Positions 34,485 through 44,600 of a stretch of 64,000 nucleotides of DNA are shown one piece after another (position 1 is the stretch's first letter; each line of letters starts with the position of its first letter). The stretch is from Bog-950 sp044225825 (GTDB taxonomy: Bacteria; Bacteroidota; Bacteroidia; Chitinophagales; LD1). The position numbers and the translations under genes are program-made. The notes under the pieces were generated by a model. The model had not been told where the DNA came from and did no database searches. It was given only the letters and a program-made list of their open reading frames with translations. The stretch lies in the NCBI GenBank assembly GCA_044225825.1, contig JBGAIB010000009.1, forward strand, positions 62,001-126,000, read 5' to 3'.

Positions 34485-36026
34485 ATGAAAATTATTAGAT
34501 TTTTTGTTTTGCTATGTGTTTTAGCTTTTATACAAGCAGGGCTTGCACAGGGTGTGCTGGAATACCACTATGATATTGGTGTGCAGCGCATGCCGGATGG
34601 CGTTAATTTTCGGTTTTTAAAGGGGAATACGGGTGAAGATTGGCTGGAGGAATTCAGTACCTATTATTTTCCGGGATATGAGAGCGGTGATACAATGGCC
34701 TGGCAATATGTAGAGGAAGAAGATCAATTATACATAGCAGCGTGGAACCCTGCCAGGGCCGCCAAAAAGCATGAGGTGAAGTTTGCCGTAGCCTGGCGTG
34801 TTACCAGCGGTAATCCGCGCTATGGTAAAGTAACCGTGCCTGCAGGCACTACCTTTGCGGGCTTTGGTAATAACATGACTTATTTTTCGCAGGCGGGCAG
34901 CGCGGCTTATTTGCCCCTGTTTTTTTATGATAAGTATATTCCGGGGCTGGCGATAGTGGAGTATACATTAAAGGTTGGCGCGCCGGTTACAGATCAAAAG
35001 CCTAAAACGGGCTACTACACCTTGCTGGACAATTTTAATTCGAGTGCAAAGAAAATTGTAAACCCCTTCGGGCCAACCAAAACAAAAGAACGTAGAGACA
35101 GGGAGGAGTTTGTAAAGGATTCTACCTTAAGTGTGCCGCTGCAAGCTTTGAAGCAGAAATACAATGAAATGCCGGAGGATGCGCTTTGGGGAAGACCTTC
35201 AGTTAACTTGACTGCCTATGATAAAGAGGTTTATTGGGAAGATTACCGGCATGATGGCAGGTATTATACCCTCAATTATATTTATATAGAAGATAAATAT
35301 TGCAGCAAGAGTGCGTTAACCGGAGAGATGATAAACGATCACCCGGAGTTGGCTGAAAACAGAAAAACAAGTTTTGAGCGGGTGTATCATGAAAATGGAG
35401 TGAGCGGATGGAAGGTGGTGTGTCGCTCGTTTCCGATGATGAGGTTAAAGCTTTCCATGGATGTGCCGGATGGTACCCCTGCACTGGTGGTTAATTATGA
35501 GGCAAAAGCGGATGCAAACGTGCCCGACTTTTTTGCACCGGAATCGTTGTACGGTACTAATAAAACGGTTCAGGAAATGCTGAAGGCAAAGGATGCGTAT
35601 GATAAAGGCATGACCATATGGGCACGCTATGCATTAGATCATAACCGGGAATGTACAGCTGAGGAATTAAAGTATGCATTTATAGATATGCTGATTGCCG
35701 CAGGGTACACGCTGGATGATTATTGGATGATAAACAGCCAGGAGCGCACTACCTATAATGGTACGGTTAACCCTGCGCACACCAGTTTTAAGATTATTAT
35801 GATTGGGTATGACCCGGTAAAGGAGTTGACATTACAGCCTGTTGGTAATTACAAAGCGAAGCCTGTTACCCTGAAGGAGATAAACGATTTCAAAAACCAG
35901 AAATGGCGGATGTATGAGGCTTCGTGTGGATTTGAGGGGAAGATAGATGGGTATGAATTTAACCTGGAGTTATACCGCCCCACCAAGGAAGGGTATATTA
36001 TTTTTTTATCGAGGCCGGAGAAGTAA
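34485..36026 (+). CDS. Exported protein of unknown function
   Basis: 513 aa with a signal peptide (MKIIRFFVLLCVLAFIQAGLAQ). The mature part is mostly beta-strand near the N-terminus (GVLEYHYDIGVQRMPDGVNFRF, VTVPAGTTFAGFGN) and mixed after residue 200. No domain was recognised. It has no Cys pair, repeat or sorting domain, so a periplasmic place is the simplest reading. It lies between the cytochrome-like lipoprotein and the WG-repeat protein on the same strand. Confidence 0.75.
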   Translation: MKIIRFFVLLCVLAFIQAGLAQGVLEYHYDIGVQRMPDGVNFRFLKGNTGEDWLEEFSTYYFPGYESGDTMAWQYVEEEDQLYIAAWNPARAAKKHEVKFAVAWRVTSGNPRYGKVTVPAGTTFAGFGNNMTYFSQAGSAAYLPLFFYDKYIPGLAIVEYTLKVGAPVTDQKPKTGYYTLLDNFNSSAKKIVNPFGPTKTKERRDREEFVKDSTLSVPLQALKQKYNEMPEDALWGRPSVNLTAYDKEVYWEDYRHDGRYYTLNYIYIEDKYCSKSALTGEMINDHPELAENRKTSFERVYHENGVSGWKVVCRSFPMMRLKLSMDVPDGTPALVVNYEAKADANVPDFFAPESLYGTNKTVQEMLKAKDAYDKGMTIWARYALDHNRECTAEELKYAFIDMLIAAGYTLDDYWMINSQERTTYNGTVNPAHTSFKIIMIGYDPVKELTLQPVGNYKAKPVTLKEINDFKNQKWRMYEASCGFEGKIDGYEFNLELYRPTKEGYIIFLSRPEK

Positions 36027-36110
36027 TGCAGGCAGGATAGTATAGATGGAAAAATTTGCATTAACTCGAATTAATACATTTGTACAAATTGAATAAAACC
36101 AAAAGTGTTT

Positions 36111-37334
36111 ATGAATTTGCTAAAAAATTTTTTTCTGTTGTTTTTGCTGGTTTTGACAAACGTGTGTTCCGCACAATTGATTAAAAATATAGCGTTTGTA
36201 TTTGACAAAGGAGGTTTGCGTAAGATGCGCGGAACTGCACCAGATGCTTTTGAAAAGGAGAGAATTTATTTTTTATCGGGGGAAATCAAGAAACAGTATG
36301 AGAATAAGTATGATGCTGTAAATAACGTTTACAGTATGAAAAACTTCAGAGCAACAAGAGAGATAAATTATCTTTTCAGAACTGATAAGCCCGATCCGGT
36401 TTTTATTGCGGATAGCCTTAATCGTTCGTGGGAAGTAACTTTTAAGAGAGAAAAATCAAGTGATCCCTACAGTGGCCTCGGTGTTGAAACTTGGTCCTCT
36501 GACAAGAATGAACCACATCGGTTAATGCGGTATGTTTTTGGTATTCAGGAAAATAAATTCATTGTAAGCGCAGTTTTTCCCAATGGTAACAACGACACAA
36601 CCGGAGTAAGGGTAATTGTGCCACCCACCAATTGTGCAAAAATAAATGTGAATGAGTATAATACCTTGATGGCGTCCCGAATCAATAATGAGTGGACGTT
36701 CTTAATAAATGGGGATACGGTATTTAAGTATCGCGACGCACGAAACGATAATTTCAATGACTTTCCTATAATGTTTTATACCGAAGGGAAATCAAACAAT
36801 TTGATATCACGTATTAAAGTCTGCGGTTACAGTTCAAGTCCGTACCAATCATCCTTTAAATATAATGGGGCCAATTCCTTTAATCAGACAGCGCTCGTAA
36901 GTAAGGCAAATGATAAATATCTTTTCTCAATGCTTTCTTTTTATGATGGCTTAATGACAGTAAGAGGGAAGAATGGTAAATATGGTGCGATAGATTCTAA
37001 CGGTGTAGAGGTGTTGCCATGTGTGTATGATGAGTTGAGTACGTTTACTTACGGATTGTCTCCTGCCAAAACGGGTGGACAAGTGGGATACATAGATCAG
37101 AAGGGAACATTCGTGATTTCTTTGCCTGGATATGTGTATACACAAACGTTTCAGGAAGGCTATGCTGTGGTACAAAAGGAGGCCGGAGGGCCTTATGCCT
37201 TTATAGATGAAACGGGCGATTTGGTTACTGATTTTGTTTATGAGAAAGCCAGAGAGTTTGAAAACGGAAGGGCTGAAGTGACCAAAGGCGGTAAAAAGAT
37301 GTATTTAAACCGGCAGTTGCAAGAGGTTTATTAG
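36111..37334 (+). CDS. Exported WG-repeat protein
   Basis: 407 aa starting at ATG 36111; the GTG at 36105 is in frame but less likely. The signal peptide is MNLLKNFFLLFLLVLTNVCSAQ. The C-terminal 140 residues contain four or five WG/KWR-type beta repeats: GKYGAIDSNGVEVLPCVYDEL, GQVGYIDQKGTFVIS, GPYAFIDETGDLVTDFVYEKA, GKKMYLN. The N-terminal 270 residues (including IFVMFY-like strands and VNEYNTLMASRINNEWTFLINGD) look like a jelly-roll domain but no family was recognised. A possible promoter (TTTG 36055, TACATTTG 36075-36082) has spacing 3-4 bp shorter than usual. Base use is AT-richer than its neighbours. Confidence 0.8.
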   Translation: MNLLKNFFLLFLLVLTNVCSAQLIKNIAFVFDKGGLRKMRGTAPDAFEKERIYFLSGEIKKQYENKYDAVNNVYSMKNFRATREINYLFRTDKPDPVFIADSLNRSWEVTFKREKSSDPYSGLGVETWSSDKNEPHRLMRYVFGIQENKFIVSAVFPNGNNDTTGVRVIVPPTNCAKINVNEYNTLMASRINNEWTFLINGDTVFKYRDARNDNFNDFPIMFYTEGKSNNLISRIKVCGYSSSPYQSSFKYNGANSFNQTALVSKANDKYLFSMLSFYDGLMTVRGKNGKYGAIDSNGVEVLPCVYDELSTFTYGLSPAKTGGQVGYIDQKGTFVISLPGYVYTQTFQEGYAVVQKEAGGPYAFIDETGDLVTDFVYEKAREFENGRAEVTKGGKKMYLNRQLQEVY

Positions 37335-37385
37335 CCTATAGGAATTTAAAAGTAAGGTTGCTTTTACTGCAACTAAAAAATCCTA

Positions 37386-37602
37386 CCGCGCTATCGCGCT
37401 ATGGTCTTTTTTGAAATCTTTTAAGTGTGACTGATGGATTAACTGCGTTCATCCAGACGGGGGCTTTGCAAATGAAAATCCCATCGCGCCATCGCGCTAT
37501 GGTCTTTTTTGAAATCTTTTAGTGTAGCTGATGGATTAACTGCGTTGATCCTTGTGGGTGGGGGCGAACAAACAAATGAATCCACCGCGCTATCGCGCTT
37601 GT
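37386..37602. repeat. 98-bp tandem repeat with GCGC words (about 2.7 copies)
   Basis: Unit 1 (37386-37452) and unit 2 (37484-37551) share GCGCTATGGTCTTTTTTGAA, ATCTTTT, GTGT and CTGATGGATTAACTGCGTT with few changes; a third, partial copy starts at 37583 with CCGCGCTATCGCGCTTG. Each unit starts with a GCGC..GCGC hairpin followed by TCTTTTTT, so each copy looks like a small terminator-like hairpin on the plus strand. Confidence 0.75.
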
Positions 37603-37694
37603 ATTTTTTATTTTCCGCAACCCTGCAAGCAAGCTTGCGTTTGCTGCAAATAAAAAATCCACCCTGCGGGGGTGGATTCATTTGTTTGTTGCCC
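37562..37694. repeat. Long inverted repeat bordering tRNA-Gln
   Basis: The left arm (37562-37586, ends AACAAATGAATCCACC) and right arm (37671-37694, starts GGTGGATTCATTTGTT) are complementary over 24 bp with one or two mismatches. They enclose about 84 bp that can fold further (TTTTTTATTTT against AAATAAAAAA; GCAAGCAAGCTTGCGTTTGC). The right arm overlaps the 3' end of the tRNA gene by about 6 bp. Confidence 0.7.
37651..37679 (-). terminator. Terminator of tRNA-Gln
   Basis: On the minus strand AATCCACCC / GGGTGGATT forms a 9-bp stem with a CCGCA loop, followed by TTTTTATTTG. It starts about 10 bp beyond the tRNA 3' end. Confidence 0.75.
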
Positions 37695-37759
37695 GAGATG
37701 GATTCGAACCACCACAAACTGAACCAAAATCAGTTGTCCTGCCATTAGACGATCGGGCA
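37689..37759 (-). tRNA. tRNA-Gln (anticodon TTG)
   Basis: On the minus strand a 71-nt cloverleaf: acceptor TGCCCGA / TCGGGCA, anticodon stem ACTGA / TCAGT around the loop TTTTGGT (anticodon TTG, reading CAA), and a T arm with GGTTCGAATCC. The discriminator base is A. CCA is not encoded. The first pair is T-A, as is typical for tRNA-Gln. Confidence 0.95.
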
Positions 37760-37882
37760 AACTCAGTCCGGCTTTCGCCAAACGGGACGGCAAAAATAAT
37801 TATCTCCCAAACTTTTACAAACGCGGCGGTAAAAAAAGCAGCACAAAACTTCAAAAAGTGCTGAAAAGGAGATGATTAGGCC

Positions 37883-39217
37883 CTAACGTATCACAAAGCG
37901 GGAGGGAGCCCCCTTGCGCATGGGAAAGCCATCCGTAAACAGAACAGGCTCTACCTGCACTTCAAACGCCACCGATTGGTCGGCCTTTAGGGGTAGATCC
38001 AGCGCGGAACGGGGAATGCTGATGTTGAACTGCCGTGGCGGTAAACTGCCGGGATTGAGATAAATGATTCCTGAGGAGGCAGCGGCCTGTCCGTTTGACA
38101 GTTGGTAATCCTCGTTACGGCTAAAAATAGCACTGCCTTTTTCGCCGTTTTCCACCTTAAAATACTGTAGTACGATCTCGATGCTTTTAGCAGGCAGCGA
38201 TGGCAGGAGGAAGCGAACAGTGGTAGTAATGAGGGTATCGCCTTCGTTGGTGTATCCCGTGCCGTGAGACCTTTCCAGGGCTACTTCGTTGGCACTAAAA
38301 AGGGCCCCACCATCTTTGACCCCTCCGGGCCCACGAGGTTCGTCTTTAGGTTGTGTTTGATTGGGGTTTGGGTTTTGCTGCGGAATTTCAATCCGTGCAG
38401 GTTTAATGATGTAAGCCTCGCGCAGGGCCCGGCCGATATTGTTGTAGCTTATCCAACCGTAACCTTTATTGCCCCAATCGGTGCCAAAGCTGTTCATGAA
38501 TTTAAAAGCCATCAGGGAATCGTCGTAACCCACGATGGTGATGGCGTGGCCCATGCGCTTATCGATGGTGCCGATGGTATCCCACACATAAAACCTGGCC
38601 TTGGTATTATAACCGTAGTTGTAATATTTAATATCGAACCAGGATGCCGCGAGCACCGGATTGCCGGCAATCAATTCGCCTTTGAGGGTAAGCAGTGCAT
38701 ATTTAAGGTCGAGCCGGCGGAAGGTTTCAATCCGGTAGTCGTACGCTTCCTCTACTTGTTTTGGCGCGGGTTGCTTGGTCCAGTTGTATTTGGAATACGG
38801 CATGCTTTTGTACGAGCAGGAGCCGGTATCGGTAAGCAGGCGAAAGGCATTTTGAATATTGATGCCATTGTTTTTACCGCCATTCAACAGGTTGTAGATA
38901 AATGCCGGTGAAACTACCATGCGGTAATCAATGCCTTTGGCCGGTATAGAAGGTTTATCGGTGTTATAATAGCTGCGGCAGGAATAACCCAGCGCCCAGG
39001 CTACACAGGAGTTTTGCGGAAGCTGGTTACCAACCGGCGGTAATTTGTACGAGAGGTCTACCCGTTCAGGAGCGCAGCCCTTTACGAAAGGCAGGATGGC
39101 TTCTTCGGTTTTGCGATAAATGCTATCTGCTGTAAATAATAAACCTGCTTTCGCTCGTTGGGCGTTAGCAACATGCACGAGCAGGCATAGCAACAACAGG
39201 CCGGTAACTTTTTTCAT
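37883..39217 (-). CDS. Secreted papain-family (C1) cysteine peptidase
   Basis: 444 aa with a signal peptide (MKKVTGLLLLCLLVHVANAQ). The active-site Cys is in PPVGNQLPQNSCVAWALGYS (near residue 70), the His in KRMGHAITIVGYDDS (near 226) and the Asn in FKFMNSFGTDWGNKGYGWIS (near 243), which is the full C1A triad. No inhibitory propeptide is visible: the catalytic domain starts about 45 residues from the N-terminus. After a Pro/Gln/Gly linker (near 285-300) there is a C-terminal beta-rich domain of about 130 residues (ERSHGTGYTNEGDTLITTTVRF). Its start codon overlaps the stop of the cyclase gene by 4 bp. Confidence 0.92.
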   Translation of the reverse strand: MKKVTGLLLLCLLVHVANAQRAKAGLLFTADSIYRKTEEAILPFVKGCAPERVDLSYKLPPVGNQLPQNSCVAWALGYSCRSYYNTDKPSIPAKGIDYRMVVSPAFIYNLLNGGKNNGINIQNAFRLLTDTGSCSYKSMPYSKYNWTKQPAPKQVEEAYDYRIETFRRLDLKYALLTLKGELIAGNPVLAASWFDIKYYNYGYNTKARFYVWDTIGTIDKRMGHAITIVGYDDSLMAFKFMNSFGTDWGNKGYGWISYNNIGRALREAYIIKPARIEIPQQNPNPNQTQPKDEPRGPGGVKDGGALFSANEVALERSHGTGYTNEGDTLITTTVRFLLPSLPAKSIEIVLQYFKVENGEKGSAIFSRNEDYQLSNGQAAASSGIIYLNPGSLPPRQFNISIPRSALDLPLKADQSVAFEVQVEPVLFTDGFPMRKGAPSRFVIR

Positions 39218-40950
39218 AGCTTATTGTTTTCAAGGAAATACATGTCTATTTCCCCTTTGTTCTTTGCATGAATTTTACCCCGGTGTATACAGTCGAATCG
39301 CTTGCTTATCAGTTTGTAGGTGTCGCCCGAAATATTGATGCGGTTTACTTCTCCGCTTTGCTCCATGCGCGCAGCGGTGTTAACAGTATCGCCCCAAATA
39401 TCGTAGGCAAATTTGCTGGAGCCGACAATACCTGCTACCACCGGACCGGAGTGAACGCCAACCCGTACCTCGAAGTAATGACCTCCCTGCTGATGCCGTT
39501 GCTGTTTTAACTGGTGTACAAAATCAATGATATCGATTGCGGCATTCAGTATGTTATCGGCGTGGTTGGGTGATGGCACCGGCAGGCCTGCGGCGCACAT
39601 ATAGGCATCGCCTATGGTTTTTATCTTTTCAATACCATAGCGTTCTACTATTTCATCAAAGGCGCGGAACAGGAAGTCGATCTCGTTTACCAGTTCTTCG
39701 GGCGTAAGTTGTTGGCTGATGATGGTAAAGTTTTTAATGTCGATGAACATAACCGTTACCTGCTCATAAAACCGGGCCTTTGAGGTGCCGGTTTCTTTTA
39801 ATTCTTCGGCCACTTCAGCAGGCAAAATGTTTAACAGCAATTTATCGGAGCGCAGTTTTTCTTCCTGCAACTTATCGAGTGCATCTTTTAGTTCTACGTT
39901 TTTGAGCTGATGAATTTCGGCTTCGCGTTCCTTGCGTTCCAGGTCGTATTTTAAGTGCAGTTCGCCCAGTTGTTTCAGGTTTTGAATATTGAGCAACTCA
40001 TCCTTCATTTTGATGTGTTCCTCGTATTCGTTCAGCGCCGTTTTAAAGTCGCCGGTAGCGCTGAAGTATTTGCTGAGGATCATGCGGGCATCCTTGATGT
40101 ATTCCTTCAGGCCCTGTTGGGTAGCCAGTTCCAATGCTTCGCGCACCAGTGGCAGTGCTTCCTCGTAACGTTGCAGGTGGATTAAGACTTCGGTGGTGTT
40201 GTTAAGCGAAGCAATAACCCCGGAGGTGTTACCTGCTTCGATAGCCAGTGTGTGACATTCGCGGAAGCGGTCGAGCGCGCGTTGATAATCGTGCAGGCGA
40301 AGGAAGATGAGCCCCTGGTTGTTGAGGGCTTTAATGGCGTTTAGTTTATCGCCCAGGGCCAGCAGGGTTTTTTCGATACCAAAGAGGTAGTCGAGCGCCA
40401 GGTGGTTTTGCCCGATGTTGGTATATAGCAAACCCACGTTGAGGCTGTTGTAGGCAATCAGGCGTTCGTCGTTGATTTGATGTGCGATTTTAAGCGAGCG
40501 TTCGTACATTTTTAACTCTTCGCGGGTGTTGTTCAGGCATTGGTAAATGCTGCCGATGTTGACCAGCGTAGTGGCAATGCCCCGCTGGTCGTTCAATTCT
40601 TCTTTTATGCGCAGCGATTGGAAACAACAATCCAGTGCTTCGGCATAGTTGCCGCAGTTGGAAAGGAAGATGCCCAGGCTGTTTAGCGATACTGAGACTT
40701 TGGCAGTATCGCCGATTTGACGGCGCAGGCGAATCGCTTCTTTTATCTCCTCGATTGCCTCTTCGCTGTTTCCCCGGTTAAAGGCTACCTGTGCTTTCAG
40801 GTGGCGCGCTTCGGCTAAGCCCCGCAAATCGTTGGTGCCGGCGGCTAAACCAATGGCTTTATCGCATAGTTCATATGCCTGCAACAGGTTGCCGGAGAGG
40901 TGAATACGAGCTTCGTTGAGTATGTCTTTAATGCCTTCGGCGGTTTCCAT
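39214..40950 (-). CDS. TPR-repeat class III adenylate cyclase
   Basis: 578 aa, no membrane segment. Residues about 20-310 are tetratricopeptide repeats (QRGIATTLVNIGSIYQCLNN, NAIKALNNQGLIFLRLHDYQRALDRF, EEALPLVREALELA), then a coiled coil (about 315-385). The class III cyclase domain (about 390-575) keeps both metal Asp (VMFIDIKNFT and TIGDAYM), the Lys/Asp pair that favours ATP (EKIKTIGD and YDIWGDTVNTAARME) and the transition-state Asn/Arg (VNTAAR). It should make cAMP, controlled through the TPR domain. The gene lies directly upstream of the secreted C1 peptidase and overlaps it by 4 bp, so they are translationally coupled. Confidence 0.92.
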   Translation of the reverse strand: METAEGIKDILNEARIHLSGNLLQAYELCDKAIGLAAGTNDLRGLAEARHLKAQVAFNRGNSEEAIEEIKEAIRLRRQIGDTAKVSVSLNSLGIFLSNCGNYAEALDCCFQSLRIKEELNDQRGIATTLVNIGSIYQCLNNTREELKMYERSLKIAHQINDERLIAYNSLNVGLLYTNIGQNHLALDYLFGIEKTLLALGDKLNAIKALNNQGLIFLRLHDYQRALDRFRECHTLAIEAGNTSGVIASLNNTTEVLIHLQRYEEALPLVREALELATQQGLKEYIKDARMILSKYFSATGDFKTALNEYEEHIKMKDELLNIQNLKQLGELHLKYDLERKEREAEIHQLKNVELKDALDKLQEEKLRSDKLLLNILPAEVAEELKETGTSKARFYEQVTVMFIDIKNFTIISQQLTPEELVNEIDFLFRAFDEIVERYGIEKIKTIGDAYMCAAGLPVPSPNHADNILNAAIDIIDFVHQLKQQRHQQGGHYFEVRVGVHSGPVVAGIVGSSKFAYDIWGDTVNTAARMEQSGEVNRINISGDTYKLISKRFDCIHRGKIHAKNKGEIDMYFLENNKL

Positions 40951-41024
40951 GGGGTAGATGGAATATAATTTCCTTCTAAATTATTATCCAATATATATCT
41001 TAGTTGAAACAAAACCCATTAACT

Positions 41025-41456
41025 ATGAGAAAATCATTCCTCCTATTATTACCGGTTTTGGTGCTGATGATGGCGTGTAATAACAATACTACCACTACCA
41101 CTACCGAAACTCCTGCTGTAAAAGCTGACAGTACCCAACCTGCGCCAAGTGCTACCGGAGCTCAGGATACCACTGCTACCGCCGGCAAGGTGGATGGCAC
41201 CTCTACCATGCCAGCCCAGGTTTTTGAAGAACTATCGGGCCGCCCTGTTTCAGGCGCTACCGTAGTAGCTTCGGACAATGGCAGAAGTGTGGAGACAGCT
41301 ACCACCAACGATAAAGGCATGTATGCCTATACCAGGTTAACCGCCGGTAAAAGCTATACTTATACGGTTACCAAAACCGGTTTTGCCAGCCAGAATTCTA
41401 CCTCAAACTACGATGGCACCAACTCGCTGCCCTGGTTTGCTTTAAAAACCAAGTAA
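41025..41456 (+). CDS. Lipoprotein with carboxypeptidase-regulatory-like domain
   Basis: 143 aa from ATG 41025 (an upstream TTG at 41004 is in frame). The lipobox is LMMAC, Cys18. A Thr/Ala/Pro-rich linker follows (about 20-65, including a run of six Thr). The C-terminal 75 residues are a carboxypeptidase-regulatory-like fold: QVFEELSGRPVSGATVVASDNG, ATTNDKGMYAYTRLTAGKSYTYTVTKTGF. A perfect terminator follows. Role unknown; probably periplasmic-facing. Confidence 0.82.
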   Translation: MRKSFLLLLPVLVLMMACNNNTTTTTTETPAVKADSTQPAPSATGAQDTTATAGKVDGTSTMPAQVFEELSGRPVSGATVVASDNGRSVETATTNDKGMYAYTRLTAGKSYTYTVTKTGFASQNSTSNYDGTNSLPWFALKTK

Positions 41457-41483
41457 ACGGGGATATGTATGAATATCTTGAAG

Positions 41484-41514
41484 GGCCGTTCCTTAGGAAC
41501 GGCCTTTTTATTTT
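41484..41514 (+). terminator. Rho-independent terminator
   Basis: A perfect 9-bp stem GGCCGTTCC / GGAACGGCC with a TTA loop (41484-41504), followed by TTTTTATTTT. It ends the transcript of the lipoprotein gene. Confidence 0.92.
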
Positions 41515-41637
41515 CCTGAAGCCCTACAATTGCCTCGATAACAGTCCTTAACAAATGTAAACGGCGGGTTAATATGGGCCCGCTTGCCCTACACTTTCGG
41601 CTATTTTGATATTTTTACCCGGTTCAAATTTCCTTTA

Positions 41638-44600
41638 ATGCAAAAGTTCAAGCTTTTCAACAACATCTTCGGGTGGTTTTCCTTCCTGTTTGCCGCCGTG
41701 GTATACAGTATGACCATGGAGAGCAGCGGCAGTTTTTGGGACTGCGGTGAGTTTATTTCAGGTTGCTTTAAATTACAGGTAGTGCACCCGCCGGGCGCAC
41801 CCTTCTTTTTAATGCTGGGCCGCATTTTTACCCTGTTCAGCGGGGTGGATGTAATGGACCCTGCCGCCAGCGGCCATGCAAGCAGCGTTGCCTTAATGGT
41901 TAACCTGATGAGCGCCCTGGCTACTGCCGGTGCTGTTATGTTTACCTTTTGGACTACCACAGCCCTTGCCCGCAAGGTGGTTGTAAAAGCCGGGGAGGAA
42001 ATAACTGCCGGCCAGATATTTACCATTATAGGTGCCGGTTTAATTGCCGCTACCTGTGCCACTTTTGTTGACTCGCTTTGGTTTAGCGCTGTGGAAGGTG
42101 AGGTGTATGCGCTTTCGCAATTCTTTATGAGTCTTATTATCTGGGCCATGATGAAGTGGGATGCAGATGACAGTCAATATGCCGACCACTGGCTGGTACT
42201 GATTGCTTACATGACCGGTCTTTCCATAGGCGTTCACCTGTTAAGCTTACTTGCCTTACCTGCTATTGCGCTTATCTACTATTATAAGCGATTTAAAACC
42301 ACCCTTATTGGTTGGTTGATTGCAGGCGCAACAGGTATGTTCATCCTGGGCTTCTATATGAAGTTCATTATCTCGTTTACCCAAAGCTACCTGGCCGGTA
42401 TGGACCTGTTTTTTGTAAACAGCGTTGGATTGGGCTTTAACTCCGGTATAATAATCGGAGCATTGCTGGTAATTGCTTTACTGGTAAGCATCATCCGCTT
42501 TAGCCATAGCGGCACCAAGCGTGACTTCCAGATTGCCATGGGTGTTTCTATCTTCTATGTGCTGATCGGATTAATTATAGAAGATAGCGTTACTGCCAAG
42601 CTTATCCGCCTGGTATTCCCTTTAGGTATCTGGATAGCCAATAAGTATGGTTACGAGGCACGCCGCCTGGCCAACATTGCCGTGCTTTCCATTGCGTTCT
42701 CTTATATCGGTTACCTGTCGTATATCATGGTGCCTATCCGTGCTATCGCCAATCCGCCGATTAACATGAACCGCCCTACTGATCCGTTTACTATTAAGAG
42801 TTATGTGGATCGTGAGCAGTATGGCGACCGTCCGCTGGTAATGGGCCCTGATTATACTGCCGACCCTTATGACGATGCTACCGGATACATTTACGGCGGC
42901 GACCGTTGGGAGAAAAACGTTGCAACCAAGCAATACGATAACAAAGGACCTAAGCAAACGGACTATCAGTTCCGTCCGGAAGTAAACATGTTCTTCCCGC
43001 GTTTAGGTTTCTGGCAGGATGAAAGTAAAACACCGGGCTACCGTGCCTGGTTGAACCCGGAGTATAATATTATTGACCGCGAAACCCGCGAGATTGTAAA
43101 AACCTATCCGCCATCGGCACTGGATGCAGCTAACACCGCTGTGGCCGAGATGAACAAGAAAGAGCCGGGACAAGATGGCCGCGGGCGCTATAAGGTGAAG
43201 GATGCCATCAGCAGTTCCGATAACTGGCGTTTCTTCTTTAAGTACCAGCTGGGCTTTATGTATTTCCGCTACCTGATGTGGAACTTTACAGGCCGCCAGG
43301 ATGATATACAGGGTGCTTACTACAACGATAACGGCCGCTGGATTTCGGGTATACCTGCTATTGACAACTCGCATGCTATTATTGGTTTGCCCGATTGGCC
43401 GCAGGAGGGATTATCGAAGGCCATGCTGGAAAACAAGGGGCGGAACCTCTTCTTCATGATTCCGTTCCTGATTGGATTGGTGGGCTTCTTCTATACGCTA
43501 TTTAAACACGACAAGGTATTCTGGATAGTAGCGGTGTTGTTTGTTACTACCGGTATACTGCAGATTGTTTACCAAAACGAACCGCCAATTGAACCGCGTG
43601 AGCGTGACTATGCGGTAGCCGGGTCGTTCCTTACCTATACTATATGGATAGGTTTTGGTATGCTGGCTATTGTGGAGTTTTTACGCAAGTGGTTAGGCCA
43701 ACTGCCAAGTGCAGGTATAGCCCTGGCGCTGTGTGCTGTGGCACCTTTCCTGATGGGTTCGCAAGGTTGGGATGACCATAACCGCCATGGCCGCAACACG
43801 GCCCGCGATTTTGCCCGTTGCTACCTGGAAAGCTGCCAGCCAAATGCAGTATTGTTTACCATGGGTGATAATGATACGTATCCGCTGTGGTATGCACAGG
43901 AAGTGGAAGGCATACGTACGGATGTACGCGTGATTAACCTTTCGTTACTTGGGGTGGATTGGTATATAGACCAACTGAACTACAAGATTAACGATGCGGC
44001 ACCGTTGAAAATGAGCTGTAAGCCTGAACAGTATCACGGCAGCGAACGCGACATTGTACGCTACCAATACAAAGAAGGTTTGAGCGGTACGGCGCGTCCG
44101 TTAAGTGAGGTGATGAGCCTTATTGCCAGCGATAAGCCGGGCGACCGCATGATGGAACAGGGCGGAGGTGGCCGTTACTCCATCTTCTTTACCCGTAACA
44201 TGTATATGGACATTGACTCGGCCAAGGCTGCGGAAATGAATTTTGTGGCACCGGATGAGCGCAACCTGATTGTGCCGCGCATGGACTGGACGGTGAACAA
44301 GAACATGCTTACCAAAGGTGACTGGATGACGCTTGATATCATTAACCAGAACTTTATGGAGCGTCCGATTTACTTTGCCGTATCGGTTGGTTCGGAAGCT
44401 TACCTTGGTTTTGATAAGTATTTCCAACTGGAGGGCTTAACCTATCGCATTGTGCCGAAGTTGAATACCAGCGGTTCGCCGTTTACCTCGCCTGTACGTT
44501 GGGATGCTTGCTACCAGAACATGATGACCAAGTTTAAGTTTGGCGGTATTGCCGAGAACAAGGACATTTACCTGGACGAGAACAACCTGCGTATGGTGGT

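Larger units (their letters stand above)
37335..37688. other. 354-bp intergenic region with repeats and hairpins
   Basis: No gene. It holds about 2.7 tandem copies of a 98-bp unit (separate entry), an imperfect long inverted repeat whose right arm reaches into the tRNA-Gln gene, and a terminator for that tRNA on the minus strand. The short open frames here are repeat-derived. Confidence 0.6.

Noticed and set aside
37509..37748. Short open frames across the tandem repeats and tRNA-Gln
   Set aside because: They run through repeat units and a tRNA gene and have no coding features.
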